From: Streptosporangium roseum DSM 43021
Lineage (GTDB): Bacteria > Actinomycetota > Actinomycetes > Streptosporangiales > Streptosporangiaceae
Assembly (NCBI RefSeq): GCF_000024865.1
Contig: NC_013595.1
Coordinates: forward strand, 1,178,001 to 1,242,000
Reading direction: 5' to 3'
DNA length: 64,000 bases
Part shown: one piece after another, positions 9,494 to 17,422 of the stretch
Position numbering within the stretch: position 1 is the stretch's first letter
Layout: each line of letters begins with the position of its first letter
Program-made: the position numbers and the translations under genes
Notes under the pieces: model-generated
Database searches by the model: none
Told to the model about the DNA's origin: nothing
What the model saw: the letters and a program-made list of their open reading frames with translations, nothing else

Positions 9494-10555
9494 CTACGGG
9501 CGTGCCGGATCCACCACGATCTCCGGGTGGATCCTCTGGAACGTCTCCCGGTCGAAGTCGCCGGCGACCGGGGCGGCCACGGCGGCCGCGCCCAGGGCGG
9601 CCGCGCGGCGCAGCCGCTCGGGCCAGGGCATGCCCTCCACCAGGCCCAGTGCCAGCCCCGCCACGAGCGCGTCACCGGCCCCCGTCGGATTGCCCTCCAC
9701 CCGGTACGGCATGGCGGCCCGCCAGGCCCCTTCGGGGGTCACGGCCAGCAGCCCGCCGGCGCCGAGGGAGACCACGACCGCCTCGGCCCCGCCCCGCCGG
9801 AGCGCCTCGGCTCCCGCGAAGGTCTCGCCGTGCCCTCGCGGGCCGGTGACCGGGCCCGTCCCCGCGCCCGCGGGGTTCTCCCCGGGGTCGCGCGGGCCGT
9901 CCTCCTGCGCGGCCAGGGCGCGGGCGAGCTCCTCGGCGTTGGGCTTGACGATCGAGGGACGGCCGGAGGGGGCGTGCCTGAGCGGCTCGCCGTCGGCGTC
10001 CACGATCGCCGGGACGCCGCGCTGCCGGGCCAGGGCCGCGAGCTCGGCGTAGAAGGAGACGGGCACCCCGCGGGGGAGGCTGCCGGAGATCACGACCGCC
10101 CCGGCCCTCCCGAGCCGCGTCTCGTAGTCCCGCAGGAAGCGTCCGAGCTCCTCGTCCGTCACCACCGGTCCGGGCTCGTTGAACAGCGCCGTGCGCAGCG
10201 TGGCCCGCCCGGCGGCGGCCGTATCGGACGGGGCGGGGCCCAGGTCGCAGACGGCCAGGGTGGCGCGTGACTCGGCGGCGATCGGGGTGAGGGCGGCGGG
10301 CAGGCCCGCCGCCGCGAGGTCGGCCTCGACGGCGCGGCCGTTCGGGCCGCCGGACAGGCCGGTGACGAGCACGTCCCGGCCGAGGGCGGCCAGCACCCTG
10401 GCGACGTTGACGCCCTTGCCGCCCGCCCTCCGGTGCACGGTCCGCACTCGGTTGACACCGTCCCAGTCGACGTCGCCGGCCGTGTAGGTGACGTCGAGGG
10501 CCAGGTTCAGCGTGACGGTGAGGATCGTGCCGCGAACGGCGGGAGGTGAGGTCAT
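9494..10555 (-). CDS. PfkB-family sugar-phosphate kinase (1-phosphofructokinase/LacC type)
   Basis: ATP-dependent kinase of the ribokinase fold, expected to phosphorylate fructose- or tagatose-phosphate to the bisphosphate used by the downstream aldolase. The 353-residue protein starts VTLNLALDVTY after a short leader, shows the GGKGVNVARVLAALG substrate/N-terminal signature, IVKPNAEEL, and the catalytic GNPTGAGDALVAG anion-hole motif near the C-terminus. A Gly/Pro-rich insert of about 40 residues after KPNAEELARALAAQ makes it longer than typical members (about 310). The ATG overlaps the nagA stop by one base (TGATG), implying translational coupling. Confidence 0.9.
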   Translation of the reverse strand: MTSPPAVRGTILTVTLNLALDVTYTAGDVDWDGVNRVRTVHRRAGGKGVNVARVLAALGRDVLVTGLSGGPNGRAVEADLAAAGLPAALTPIAAESRATLAVCDLGPAPSDTAAAGRATLRTALFNEPGPVVTDEELGRFLRDYETRLGRAGAVVISGSLPRGVPVSFYAELAALARQRGVPAIVDADGEPLRHAPSGRPSIVKPNAEELARALAAQEDGPRDPGENPAGAGTGPVTGPRGHGETFAGAEALRRGGAEAVVVSLGAGGLLAVTPEGAWRAAMPYRVEGNPTGAGDALVAGLALGLVEGMPWPERLRRAAALGAAAVAAPVAGDFDRETFQRIHPEIVVDPARP

Positions 10556-11688
10556 CAGGGTTCTGTGATCCAGTTTCCGTGCTTCATGACACCGGCGACC
10601 TCCAGGTCGCCGGTGAGCACCACCAGGTCGGCCTGCTTGCCGACGGAGACGGAGCCGAGGCGGTCGGCGAGGCCGAGCACCCGGGCGGGGGTGAGCGAGG
10701 CGACCTCGGCCGCCTCCGGCAGCGACAGCCCGACCTGCTGGACGCTGCGCCGGAACGCGACGTCCATGGTCAGGGTGCTGCCCGCGATGGAGCCGCCCTC
10801 GGCCAGCCGGGCGACGCCGTCCACGACGTCGACCTTCATCGGGCCGAGCCCGTAGACGCCGTCGCCCATGCCGGCCGCCGCCATGGCGTCGGTGATCAGC
10901 GCGGTACGGCCGGGCCCCGCGACGTCGTAGGCCAGGCGCATCATCGCCGGGTGCAGGTGCACGCCGTCGTTGATCAGCTCGATCGTGACGCGCTCGTCCT
11001 GCAGCAGGGCGGCGATCGGGCCGGGGTCGCGGTGGTGCAGCGGCGGCATCGCGTTGTAGAGGTGGGTCGCGACGCTGCCGCCCGCGTCGATGCCCGCGAT
11101 GGTCTGCTCGTAGGTGGCGTCGCTGTGCCCGAGCGCGGCGATCACGTTGTTCGCGACCGCCTCCCGGATGGTGTCCAGCGCGCCGGGCAGCTCGGCGGCG
11201 ATGGTGAGCATCCGCACGTGGCCGCGCCCGGCCCTGAGCAGGTCGCCGAACTCCCGCGGGGAGGGCTCGCGGAGCAGCGCCGGGTTGTGCGCGCCGCAGC
11301 GGGCCTTGGAGATGTAGGGGCCCTCGAAGTGGATGCCGGCCAGCAGGCCGTCCTCGCACAGGTCGGCCAGGGCGGAGGTCGCCCCGGCCAGGTCGTCGAG
11401 GGCCGCGGTGACCAGGCTGGCCATGAGGGTGGTGGTGCCGTGCCGGGCGTGCAGGGCGGCGATCCGGCTCGCCTGGTCCGGATCGCCGGTGGGGAAGGAG
11501 CCGCCCGCCCCGCCGTGGTTGTGGATGTCGACGAATCCCGGCACGACGTACCGGCCCGCGAGGCTGTGGCCGGGTCCGGGCGCGGACCCCTGGCCGATGT
11601 GGGTGATGCGGCCGTCTTCTATGGTGAGCCAGCCTCCGTGGACACCTTCGGGGGTCACGATGCGGGCGTCGGCGAGTGTGATGCTCAT
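10555..11688 (-). CDS. nagA: N-acetylglucosamine/galactosamine-6-phosphate deacetylase
   Basis: Amidohydrolase that removes acetate from N-acetylhexosamine 6-phosphate in the cytoplasm. The 377-residue length is typical. Motifs are GFVDIHNHGGAGG (metal-binding HxH), HLYNAMPPLHHRDPG, DGVHLHPAMM and LITDAMAAAGMGDGVYGLG, which holds the catalytic aspartate. The ATG at 11688 follows GGAGAGGAT with 7-nt spacing. It lies 36 nt after the SIS gene and overlaps pfkB. The symbol follows the general family; if the operon is for galactosamine sugars the functional name would be agaA. Confidence 0.93.
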   Translation of the reverse strand: MSITLADARIVTPEGVHGGWLTIEDGRITHIGQGSAPGPGHSLAGRYVVPGFVDIHNHGGAGGSFPTGDPDQASRIAALHARHGTTTLMASLVTAALDDLAGATSALADLCEDGLLAGIHFEGPYISKARCGAHNPALLREPSPREFGDLLRAGRGHVRMLTIAAELPGALDTIREAVANNVIAALGHSDATYEQTIAGIDAGGSVATHLYNAMPPLHHRDPGPIAALLQDERVTIELINDGVHLHPAMMRLAYDVAGPGRTALITDAMAAAGMGDGVYGLGPMKVDVVDGVARLAEGGSIAGSTLTMDVAFRRSVQQVGLSLPEAAEVASLTPARVLGLADRLGSVSVGKQADLVVLTGDLEVAGVMKHGNWITEP

Positions 11689-11724
11689 GGCACTATCCTC
11701 TCCGGTTCTCGGGAGGACCGGTCA

Positions 11725-12597
11725 TCAGGCGGGAAGGATCACCGACCTGGTGAGGTGGAGCGGCTCGTCGGGGTTGAGGCCCTGGGCGTGCGCCCGGGCC
11801 ACGGCCACCCGGTGGACCCTGATGAGCTCGGCCATCGGGTCGAGGGCGCTCTCCAGGAAGGCTCCTCCGGTGGCCTCGACCTCGCCCCGCAGGCTCTCCG
11901 GGGCCTCGCCGAGCATCCAGGTGACCCGGTTCGGCCCGGCGATGCTGATCGGGCCGTGCCGGTATTCCATCGCCGGATAGGACTCGGTCCACGCCCGGCA
12001 GGCCTCGCGCATCTTCAGCCCGGCCTCCACGGCCAGGCCGTACGTCCAGCCGCGGCCCAGGAAGGTGAACTGCTCGGCGGCGAGCAGCTCGGCGGGGAGC
12101 GGGTCGGCGACCGCGCGCTCGGCGTCGGCGATCGCGGCGGTCAGGTCCTCGCCGAGGTGGGCGCGGAGCAGGGCGAGCTGGGTGGTGGCGAACCGGGTCT
12201 GCACGACCGACTTCTCGTCGGCGAAGTCGAGCACCACGACCTCGTCGGCGAGCGCCATGACCGGGGTGTCCGGGTCGGCGGTGATCGCGGTGGTCGCCGT
12301 GCCGGTGCTCCTGAGCAGCTCCAGCACCTCGGTGGTGGTGCCCGACCGGGTCAGCGCCAGCACCCGGTCGTAGGAGCGGCCGGCGGGGAACTCGGACGCG
12401 GCGAACGCGTCGGTCTCGCCGTGCCCGGCCCGCTCGCGCAGGACCGCGTAGGCCTGGGCGATGAACCAGGAGGTGCCGCAGCCGACGACGGCCACGCGCT
12501 CGCCCCGCCGGGGAAGGGCGTCGGTGGACACCTCGCTGACGGCGCGGCGCCAGCAGTCCGGCTGGGACGCGATCTCGGCTTCGGTGTGCGTGGTCAC
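11725..12597 (-). CDS. SIS-domain aminosugar-phosphate isomerase/deaminase
   Basis: A 290-residue protein with two sugar-isomerase halves. The first has VAVVGCGTSWFIAQA and the phosphate-binding LTRSGTTTEVLELL; the second has EYRHGP, typical of GlmS-like and AgaS-like enzymes. It has no glutaminase domain, so it is not a glucosamine-6-phosphate synthase. In the context of nagA, a PfkB kinase and a class II aldolase it most likely deaminates galactosamine 6-phosphate to tagatose 6-phosphate (AgaS) or glucosamine 6-phosphate to fructose 6-phosphate (NagB-II). The GTG start at 12597 follows GGGAGG by 7 nt. It is the first gene of the operon. Confidence 0.85.
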   Translation of the reverse strand: MTTHTEAEIASQPDCWRRAVSEVSTDALPRRGERVAVVGCGTSWFIAQAYAVLRERAGHGETDAFAASEFPAGRSYDRVLALTRSGTTTEVLELLRSTGTATTAITADPDTPVMALADEVVVLDFADEKSVVQTRFATTQLALLRAHLGEDLTAAIADAERAVADPLPAELLAAEQFTFLGRGWTYGLAVEAGLKMREACRAWTESYPAMEYRHGPISIAGPNRVTWMLGEAPESLRGEVEATGGAFLESALDPMAELIRVHRVAVARAHAQGLNPDEPLHLTRSVILPA

Positions 12598-12701
12598 GGC
12601 GTGCCTCCCCGATTTGCTTCGTTTATGAGTGATTTATAGCAGAAATGAGCATGATTGTGCAGAGGTAGGTTTTGATCCCTTGCTGTGCCACGCTGTTCAC
12701 C
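12598..12701. promoter_or_regulatory. Divergent promoter/operator of the aminosugar operon and its DeoR regulator
   Basis: A 104-bp AT-rich gap between divergent genes. On the minus strand TGCTATAAA (12640-12632) reads as an extended -10 box for the operon. The plus strand has CTTCGTTTATGAG near 12617-12629 and AAATGAGC near 12643-12650, T/A-rich direct elements of the kind bound by AgaR/GlpR-type DeoR regulators. Binding is inferred from position and composition. Confidence 0.5.
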
Positions 12702-13472
12702 GTGAGTCGATATGAGCGCTGGAACGCGATCCTCGAACTGCTCTCGCAGGAAGGACGCCTGTCGGTGGAGCAGGCGGCCGAGGCGCTCGTCGTCTCCACC
12801 GCCACGATCCGGCGTGACTTCGACCAGCTCGCCCAGCAGCAGATGCTCATGCGCACGCGCGGCGGCGCCGTCGCCCAGAGCGTGAGCTACGACCTGCCGC
12901 TGCGCTACAAGACGGCACGCCACGCCGGGGAGAAGCAGCGGATCGCGGAGGCCGCGGCCGGGCTGGTGACGCCCGGGGCCATCGTCGGCATGAACGGCGG
13001 CACGACCACCTCGGAGGTGGCGCGGGCGCTGGCCACCCGGGCCGATCCGGAGATCGGCTTCACCATCGTCACCAACGCGCTGAACATCGCCGCCGAGCTG
13101 ACCGTGCGCCGGCACGTCAAGATCGTGCTCACCGGTGGCGTGGCCAGGCCGCAGTCCTACGAGCTGATCGGCCCGCTGGCGTCGGGGGTGCTGGAGCAGG
13201 TCACGCTCGACATCGCGTTCCTGGGGGTGGACGGGATCGACGCCGAGGCGGGCGCCTCGGCCCACCACGAGGGGGAGGCCAGCGTCAACAACCTGCTGAT
13301 CAGCCGGGCCGCCCAGGTCGTCGTGGTCGCCGACACCTCCAAGATCGGCCGCCGCGCCTTCGCCCGCATCTGCCCGCTCGGCGCCATCGGCACGCTGATC
13401 ACCGGAGAGGGCCTCCCCGACGAGGACGCGGCCCGCTTCGCCGACGCGGGCGTCAAGGTCATCCGCGCCTGA
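12702..13472 (+). CDS. DeoR-family transcriptional regulator of aminosugar use
   Basis: A 256-residue regulator. The N-terminal DeoR helix-turn-helix is clear (LSVEQAAEALVVSTATIRRDFDQL, then RTRGGAV). The C-terminal sensor domain has the sugar-phosphate-binding GGTTTSEVARAL loop and later LTGGVAR and ADTSKIG motifs. GTG 12702 is chosen because the product then begins (M)SRYERWNAIL as in related regulators; a TTG at 12672 would add ten atypical residues. It is divergent from the SIS-nagA-pfkB-aldolase operon, so it most likely represses that operon and itself until a sugar phosphate binds. Confidence 0.9.
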   Translation: MSRYERWNAILELLSQEGRLSVEQAAEALVVSTATIRRDFDQLAQQQMLMRTRGGAVAQSVSYDLPLRYKTARHAGEKQRIAEAAAGLVTPGAIVGMNGGTTTSEVARALATRADPEIGFTIVTNALNIAAELTVRRHVKIVLTGGVARPQSYELIGPLASGVLEQVTLDIAFLGVDGIDAEAGASAHHEGEASVNNLLISRAAQVVVVADTSKIGRRAFARICPLGAIGTLITGEGLPDEDAARFADAGVKVIRA

Positions 13473-13490
13473 TCCCGCCCGGCGAGAGCG

Positions 13491-14357
13491 TCACCGGCCG
13501 GGCTCCATGAGCGCGAGGTAGCTGTCTTCGAGGGTCGGCTCGGCCGGCTGGGCGGAGGGGCCGGGGGCGGTGGGCGCGATGATCCGGTAGCGCGTCCCCG
13601 CGCCCTCCGGAAGCGCGGCCACGATCCTGCCCTCTGAGGGCGCGGGGCCGGAGGTGGTCAGCGTCCACACCCTCCGGTCGGCCCGCGAGACCAGCTCCCC
13701 GACGTCGCCCTGGAACACCAGCCGGCCCTTGTCGAGCACCGCCAGGGACCGGCAGGTCTGCGCCACGTCCTCGACGATGTGCGTGCTGAGCAGGACCGTG
13801 CGGTCCCCCGCGAGCCGGGAGAGCAGGATGCGGAACCGGATCCGCTCCTCGGGGTCCAGTCCGGTCGTCGGCTCGTCCACGACGAGCAGGCGGGGATCGG
13901 CGAGCAGCGCCTGCGCGATGCCGACCCGCCGCAGCATGCCGCCGGAGAAGCCCTTGAGCCTGCGGTCGGCGTCCGGGGTGAGCGCGACCGTCTCCAGCAG
14001 CTCACCGATCCGGCGGCGCCGCGAGGGACGGGAGTCGAGCCCCTTGAGCAGCGCGATGTAGTCCAGGAACTGCCGTGCGGTCAGGTCCGGGTAGACCCCG
14101 AGGCTCTGCGGGAGGTAGCCGAGGGTCCGCTGTACGGCGAGCCGCCCGTCGGCGGTGGCGACGTCGTGCCCGCCGACGCGGACCGTCCCCGAGGTGGGGC
14201 TGAGCAGCCCCGCCAGGATGCGCATGAGCGTGGTCTTGCCCGCCCCGTTGGAGCCGAGCAGGCCGTACATGCCGGTCGGCACGTCGAGGTCGAGCCCGTC
14301 GAGGGCGTGGACACCGCCCCTGTAGGTCTTGGTCAGGCGGGAGATCTCGATGCGCAT
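13491..14357 (-). CDS. ABC transporter ATP-binding protein
   Basis: A 288-residue ATPase for an export-type ABC transporter. Walker A is GSNGAGKTT near residue 36, the signature motif is FSGGM, Walker B is LLVVDEPTTGLDPEE, and the H-loop is LLSTHIVED. The C-terminal extension of about 80 residues is common in exporters of the drug/bacteriocin type. It is the last gene of a five-gene operon; its start lies one base after the stop of the preceding permease gene. Substrate is not indicated by the sequence. Confidence 0.93.
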   Translation of the reverse strand: MRIEISRLTKTYRGGVHALDGLDLDVPTGMYGLLGSNGAGKTTLMRILAGLLSPTSGTVRVGGHDVATADGRLAVQRTLGYLPQSLGVYPDLTARQFLDYIALLKGLDSRPSRRRRIGELLETVALTPDADRRLKGFSGGMLRRVGIAQALLADPRLLVVDEPTTGLDPEERIRFRILLSRLAGDRTVLLSTHIVEDVAQTCRSLAVLDKGRLVFQGDVGELVSRADRRVWTLTTSGPAPSEGRIVAALPEGAGTRYRIIAPTAPGPSAQPAEPTLEDSYLALMEPGR

Positions 14358-14358
14358 G

Positions 14359-15192
14359 TCAGGACTCCGTCCGGGCGGTGTGGAGGCGGGCGAGGAGGAG
14401 GACGGTGGCCGCGAGCGCGATCATCACGCCGATCCACAGCAGGGCGACGGCCGGGCTCGCCTCGGGCCGCAGGAAGTTCAGCGCGGCGCCGGGCCGTGGG
14501 CCGTAGACGATGCCTTCGGGGGGCAGGATGACGTTGGGGGGATATGTCTGGTCGTCGCCGTAGCCGAGGAGGCCGTAGGCCACGTACTGGTTTCTGGGCG
14601 CCAGGATGGTGTGGGACAGGGTCGGCATCATGGTGGCGGGGATGAGGTTCCCCCAGAACCAGTAGACGACGAACAGCACGCGGAACAGCAACGTCGGCAT
14701 CAGCAGCGGACCGGCCAGGGCGAGCGCACCCACGAAGAGCAGCGCGGGGACGACGGCCGTCACGAGGATCACCGCCGCCCAGCCCAGCGCGGCGGGCGCA
14801 CCCTCGGTGACCGCGTAGGCCACCGCCCGGCCGAGATAGGCGAGCACGAACGGCACGGCGGTGGCCGCGCAGGCGCCGAGATACTTGCCGGCCAGCCGGC
14901 CGGTGCGACCGGCCGGCGTCGTGTCCAGGACGTCGCTCATGCCGAGCCGCCGGTCCCGGACGAGCCGGTCGGCGAGCAGGCACCCGTAGACGATGGGCAG
15001 CAGGCTCGTGAGCAGGACGGCTGACACGATCATGGCCGGCCTCGGTTCCCGCCCTTCATTGCCGCCCAGATTCAGGTCCAGGTACGTATGGCCGAAGGCG
15101 GCGACGGTCGCCGCGAAGGTCAGGCCGTAGACGATCCACAGGACGGGCCGGCGGATCTGCATGCGGAACTCGTAGCGGAAGGTCGCGATCAT
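14359..15192 (-). CDS. ABC-2-type membrane permease
   Basis: A 277-residue polytopic membrane protein with about six hydrophobic segments (for example VLWIVYGLTFAATVAAFG near residue 17, ALLFVGALALAGPLLM in the middle and VALLWIGVMIALAATVLLL near the end). The first segment follows a basic N-terminus (FRYEFRMQIRRP) as in ABC-2 permeases. It overlaps the preceding gene by 4 nt (ATGA) and abuts the ATPase gene, so it is very likely the membrane partner of that ATPase. Confidence 0.8.
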   Translation of the reverse strand: MIATFRYEFRMQIRRPVLWIVYGLTFAATVAAFGHTYLDLNLGGNEGREPRPAMIVSAVLLTSLLPIVYGCLLADRLVRDRRLGMSDVLDTTPAGRTGRLAGKYLGACAATAVPFVLAYLGRAVAYAVTEGAPAALGWAAVILVTAVVPALLFVGALALAGPLLMPTLLFRVLFVVYWFWGNLIPATMMPTLSHTILAPRNQYVAYGLLGYGDDQTYPPNVILPPEGIVYGPRPGAALNFLRPEASPAVALLWIGVMIALAATVLLLARLHTARTES

Positions 15193-15890
15193 TCGGTCTC
15201 ACCTCCGAGGGTCCGCTCGGCGGCGCCGAGCAGGAGCCAGGCCGCCGCGAGGAACAGCGGGGCGGTCGACAGCAGGGTCAGCCTGTTGGGCAGCCACTCG
15301 CCGGGCGGCGTCCCGTATGTGGTGGCGAACAGGGCGAGCGACCGTGACACCGGGTTCGCCTGGAGGACGCCGTGGAACACCTGCCCGAACACCCAGACGG
15401 CCCCGACGACGGCGGCGGCGGCCGAGGCGCTGCGGAGCGCGACCGCGGCGAGCAGTCCCAGCGCCGACAGCCAGAGCATGGGAGACAGCCAGGTGAGCTG
15501 GCCGGTCAGGCCGCCGGGCACGCCGGGCATCAGGTCCCACCAGCCGGTGACGGTGAGCAGCGCCGAGGCGGCCAGGGCGCACAGGCACGACCAGCCGGCC
15601 GTCACGGCCAGGCGGCGCAGCAGGGTCGAGCGGTATCCCGTGGGCAGGGTGAGCTGGAGTTCCACCGCACGGTCCCGGCCGATCAGCGAGGCGGCCGCGG
15701 TGCCGGTCAGGAGCGGGATCCCCGTTTCCACGGCTCCAAGGAGGAACCACGCGGTGTTCCCCTCCCGGGAGCCGAGCCGCGTGCCGAACGCGGCGAGCAG
15801 CGCGATGAGCACGACGAGGGCCGGGGGCGCCAGCATGGCCGCGGGACCGGCCCTGCGTATCTCGTGCGACCAGAGGTCGAGGGGTTTCAT
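15189..15890 (-). CDS. Membrane protein, probable ABC transporter subunit
   Basis: A 233-residue protein with about six hydrophobic helices, starting near residue 17 (AAMLAPPALVVLIALLAAFG). It has no enzyme motif. It overlaps both neighbours by 4 nt, so it is translationally coupled to the permease and ATPase genes and probably forms part of the same membrane complex. It resembles ABC-2 permeases only in general topology. Confidence 0.7.
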   Translation of the reverse strand: MKPLDLWSHEIRRAGPAAMLAPPALVVLIALLAAFGTRLGSREGNTAWFLLGAVETGIPLLTGTAAASLIGRDRAVELQLTLPTGYRSTLLRRLAVTAGWSCLCALAASALLTVTGWWDLMPGVPGGLTGQLTWLSPMLWLSALGLLAAVALRSASAAAAVVGAVWVFGQVFHGVLQANPVSRSLALFATTYGTPPGEWLPNRLTLLSTAPLFLAAAWLLLGAAERTLGGETE

Positions 15891-16642
15891 GATCGGTTGG
15901 TTGCGCGGGCGCGCCGGATCGGTTCACCCGTGCCCGTCGCGATCACGGCGGCGAGCGTGAGGGCCAGGGCGAGGCCGACCGTGGCCGGGCTGGTCGTCCA
16001 GAAGTGCCGCAGGCCGTCCGGGACGGGTATGTCGGTGGCGGTCAGCGCGTAGAGGCTCCACACCGTCAGCGCGCACCCCATCGCGCCGGCCGGGCTCCAG
16101 CACACCGACAGCAGCAGGGTGAGCGCCGCGAGCGCCGCCATGGGGCCCAGCCACGCCGTGACCAGCGACGTCAGCCCCGGGGGCGTGTGGCCCAGCGGGG
16201 ACAGCATCACCGAGGCGGCCAGCGCCAGGGCCAGGTCGTAGCCGAGCACCAGCGTCATCCGGGCCAGCATGACGACGCGCGGCGACGTCGGCGTGACGGC
16301 GACCACCTCGAAGGCGTCGTCCTGCTCCGGCCCCTGGGACCCGGCGACACCGGCCGCGGCGATCAGCGGGACGGCCAGGGCGAGCACGAGCCGGGCGGTG
16401 TCGTCATTGGCCAGGACGAAGCCCACGGAGGCCGCCATGACCAGCGCGGAGACCAGCCAGAGCGCCGGATGCAGGATGCGGGCCTCCATCGCCAGCAGCG
16501 CCCACACCCGGTACGGCCTCGGCGAGGCCGGGGCCTCCACACCGTCGAGCGCGGACCTCATCAGAGCGGCGCGCACGACCTCCGGCCCGGGGGGAGGCGG
16601 AATGCCGTCGCGGATCCCGGACAGTTCAGGCCATTCGTTCAT
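15887..16642 (-). CDS. Membrane protein next to ECF sigma factor, possible anti-sigma or ABC subunit
   Basis: A 251-residue protein with a 45-residue cytoplasmic N-terminus (MNEWPELSGIRDG, then EVVRAALMRSALDG) followed by about six hydrophobic helices. The gene overlaps the sigma-factor gene by 17 nt. The short N-terminal domain before the membrane part is where an anti-sigma domain would be expected, but there is no HxxxCxxC zinc motif. It could therefore be either a non-classical membrane anti-sigma factor or the first permease-like subunit of the ABC system. Confidence 0.65.
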   Translation of the reverse strand: MNEWPELSGIRDGIPPPPGPEVVRAALMRSALDGVEAPASPRPYRVWALLAMEARILHPALWLVSALVMAASVGFVLANDDTARLVLALAVPLIAAAGVAGSQGPEQDDAFEVVAVTPTSPRVVMLARMTLVLGYDLALALAASVMLSPLGHTPPGLTSLVTAWLGPMAALAALTLLLSVCWSPAGAMGCALTVWSLYALTATDIPVPDGLRHFWTTSPATVGLALALTLAAVIATGTGEPIRRARATNRS

Positions 16643-17195
16643 CGATGCACCCCCTCAGGGTCGCTCGGGCATGATGCAGGCGGCTTTTCACCGTGCCGAC
16701 CGGGATCTCCAGCACCTCGGCGATCTCCCGGTGGCTCAGGTCGTTGAGGAAGGAGAGCACGACGACCTCGCGTTGCGCCAGCGGCAGCCGGGCCAGCGCC
16801 GCCTGCACCCGCTCACCGCCCACGGCCAGCTCCTCCGGCCCTGGCAGGGGGTCGGCCCCGTCGGGCGGTTCGGCCGCGAGCGGGGGCGGGACGCCGCGCA
16901 GCCGGTTGTGCGCCTGCCTGCGCGCCACCCCGAACAGCCAGGTGCTGACGGCGGAGCGGCTCCGGTAGGTGCCCGCCGAACGCCACACGGCCAGCAGGGT
17001 GTCCTGGAGGATCTCCTCGGCCGTGCCCCGATCCCCGGCGAGCCGGTAGAGGAAGGCGGACAGCGGTCCGGCGTAGCGCTCGTACAACTCGGTCAGCGCG
17101 CTCGCGTCGCCGTCGGCCACCCGGGCCAGGACGAGCGCCTCCTCCTCCCGCGCGCGGGCACGGCGGCCCGCGACCGTGAACCGGCGCAACGCCAT
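16626..17195 (-). CDS. ECF RNA polymerase sigma factor
   Basis: A 189-residue sigma-70 family protein with region 2 (LYERYAGPLSAFLYRL, then AEEILQDTLLAVWRSA) and region 4 (LPLAQREVVVLSFLNDLSHREIAEVLEIPVGTVKSRLHHARATL). No extra C-terminal domain is present. ATG 17195 is preferred because GGGGGAG lies 8 nt upstream; ATG 17216 would add seven residues and has no ribosome site, though leaderless translation is possible. It is the first gene of an operon with three membrane proteins and an ABC ATPase, so the system probably senses envelope stress or a compound and induces its own exporter. Confidence 0.92.
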   Translation of the reverse strand: MALRRFTVAGRRARAREEEALVLARVADGDASALTELYERYAGPLSAFLYRLAGDRGTAEEILQDTLLAVWRSAGTYRSRSAVSTWLFGVARRQAHNRLRGVPPPLAAEPPDGADPLPGPEELAVGGERVQAALARLPLAQREVVVLSFLNDLSHREIAEVLEIPVGTVKSRLHHARATLRGCIDERMA

Positions 17196-17342
17196 CCCCT
17201 CGGCTCCCCCATCCATGACCGGTGTGTAGCGCCGGACCCGTCCCGGGGTTCACCGGATGGCCTTTTTCCTTCGGCGATCAGCGTTCCCCGGAGGGTCTCC
17301 CGCTGTCCACGGGGTTGTGGCGCGAATCTCGTCCGCTGTCCT

Positions 17343-17354
17343 TACCGGTCGGTA
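17343..17354. promoter_or_regulatory. Short inverted repeat upstream of glpD
   Basis: TACCG-GT-CGGTA, 5-bp arms, lies 69 bp before the glpD start in the divergent gap with the sigma-factor operon. It could be an operator half-site pair; there is no further evidence. Confidence 0.25.
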
Positions 17355-17422
17355 GTGATGCCTAGGGTGGATGGGTAGATACCTGATGCAAAGCGACAAC
17401 CCGTACCCCAGGGGGATGCAGC

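Noticed and set aside
12598..12701. DasR-type (dre) operator for GlcNAc control
   Set aside because: The palindromic TGGTCTAGACCA-like element is not present; AT-rich DeoR-type elements fit the divergent regulator better.
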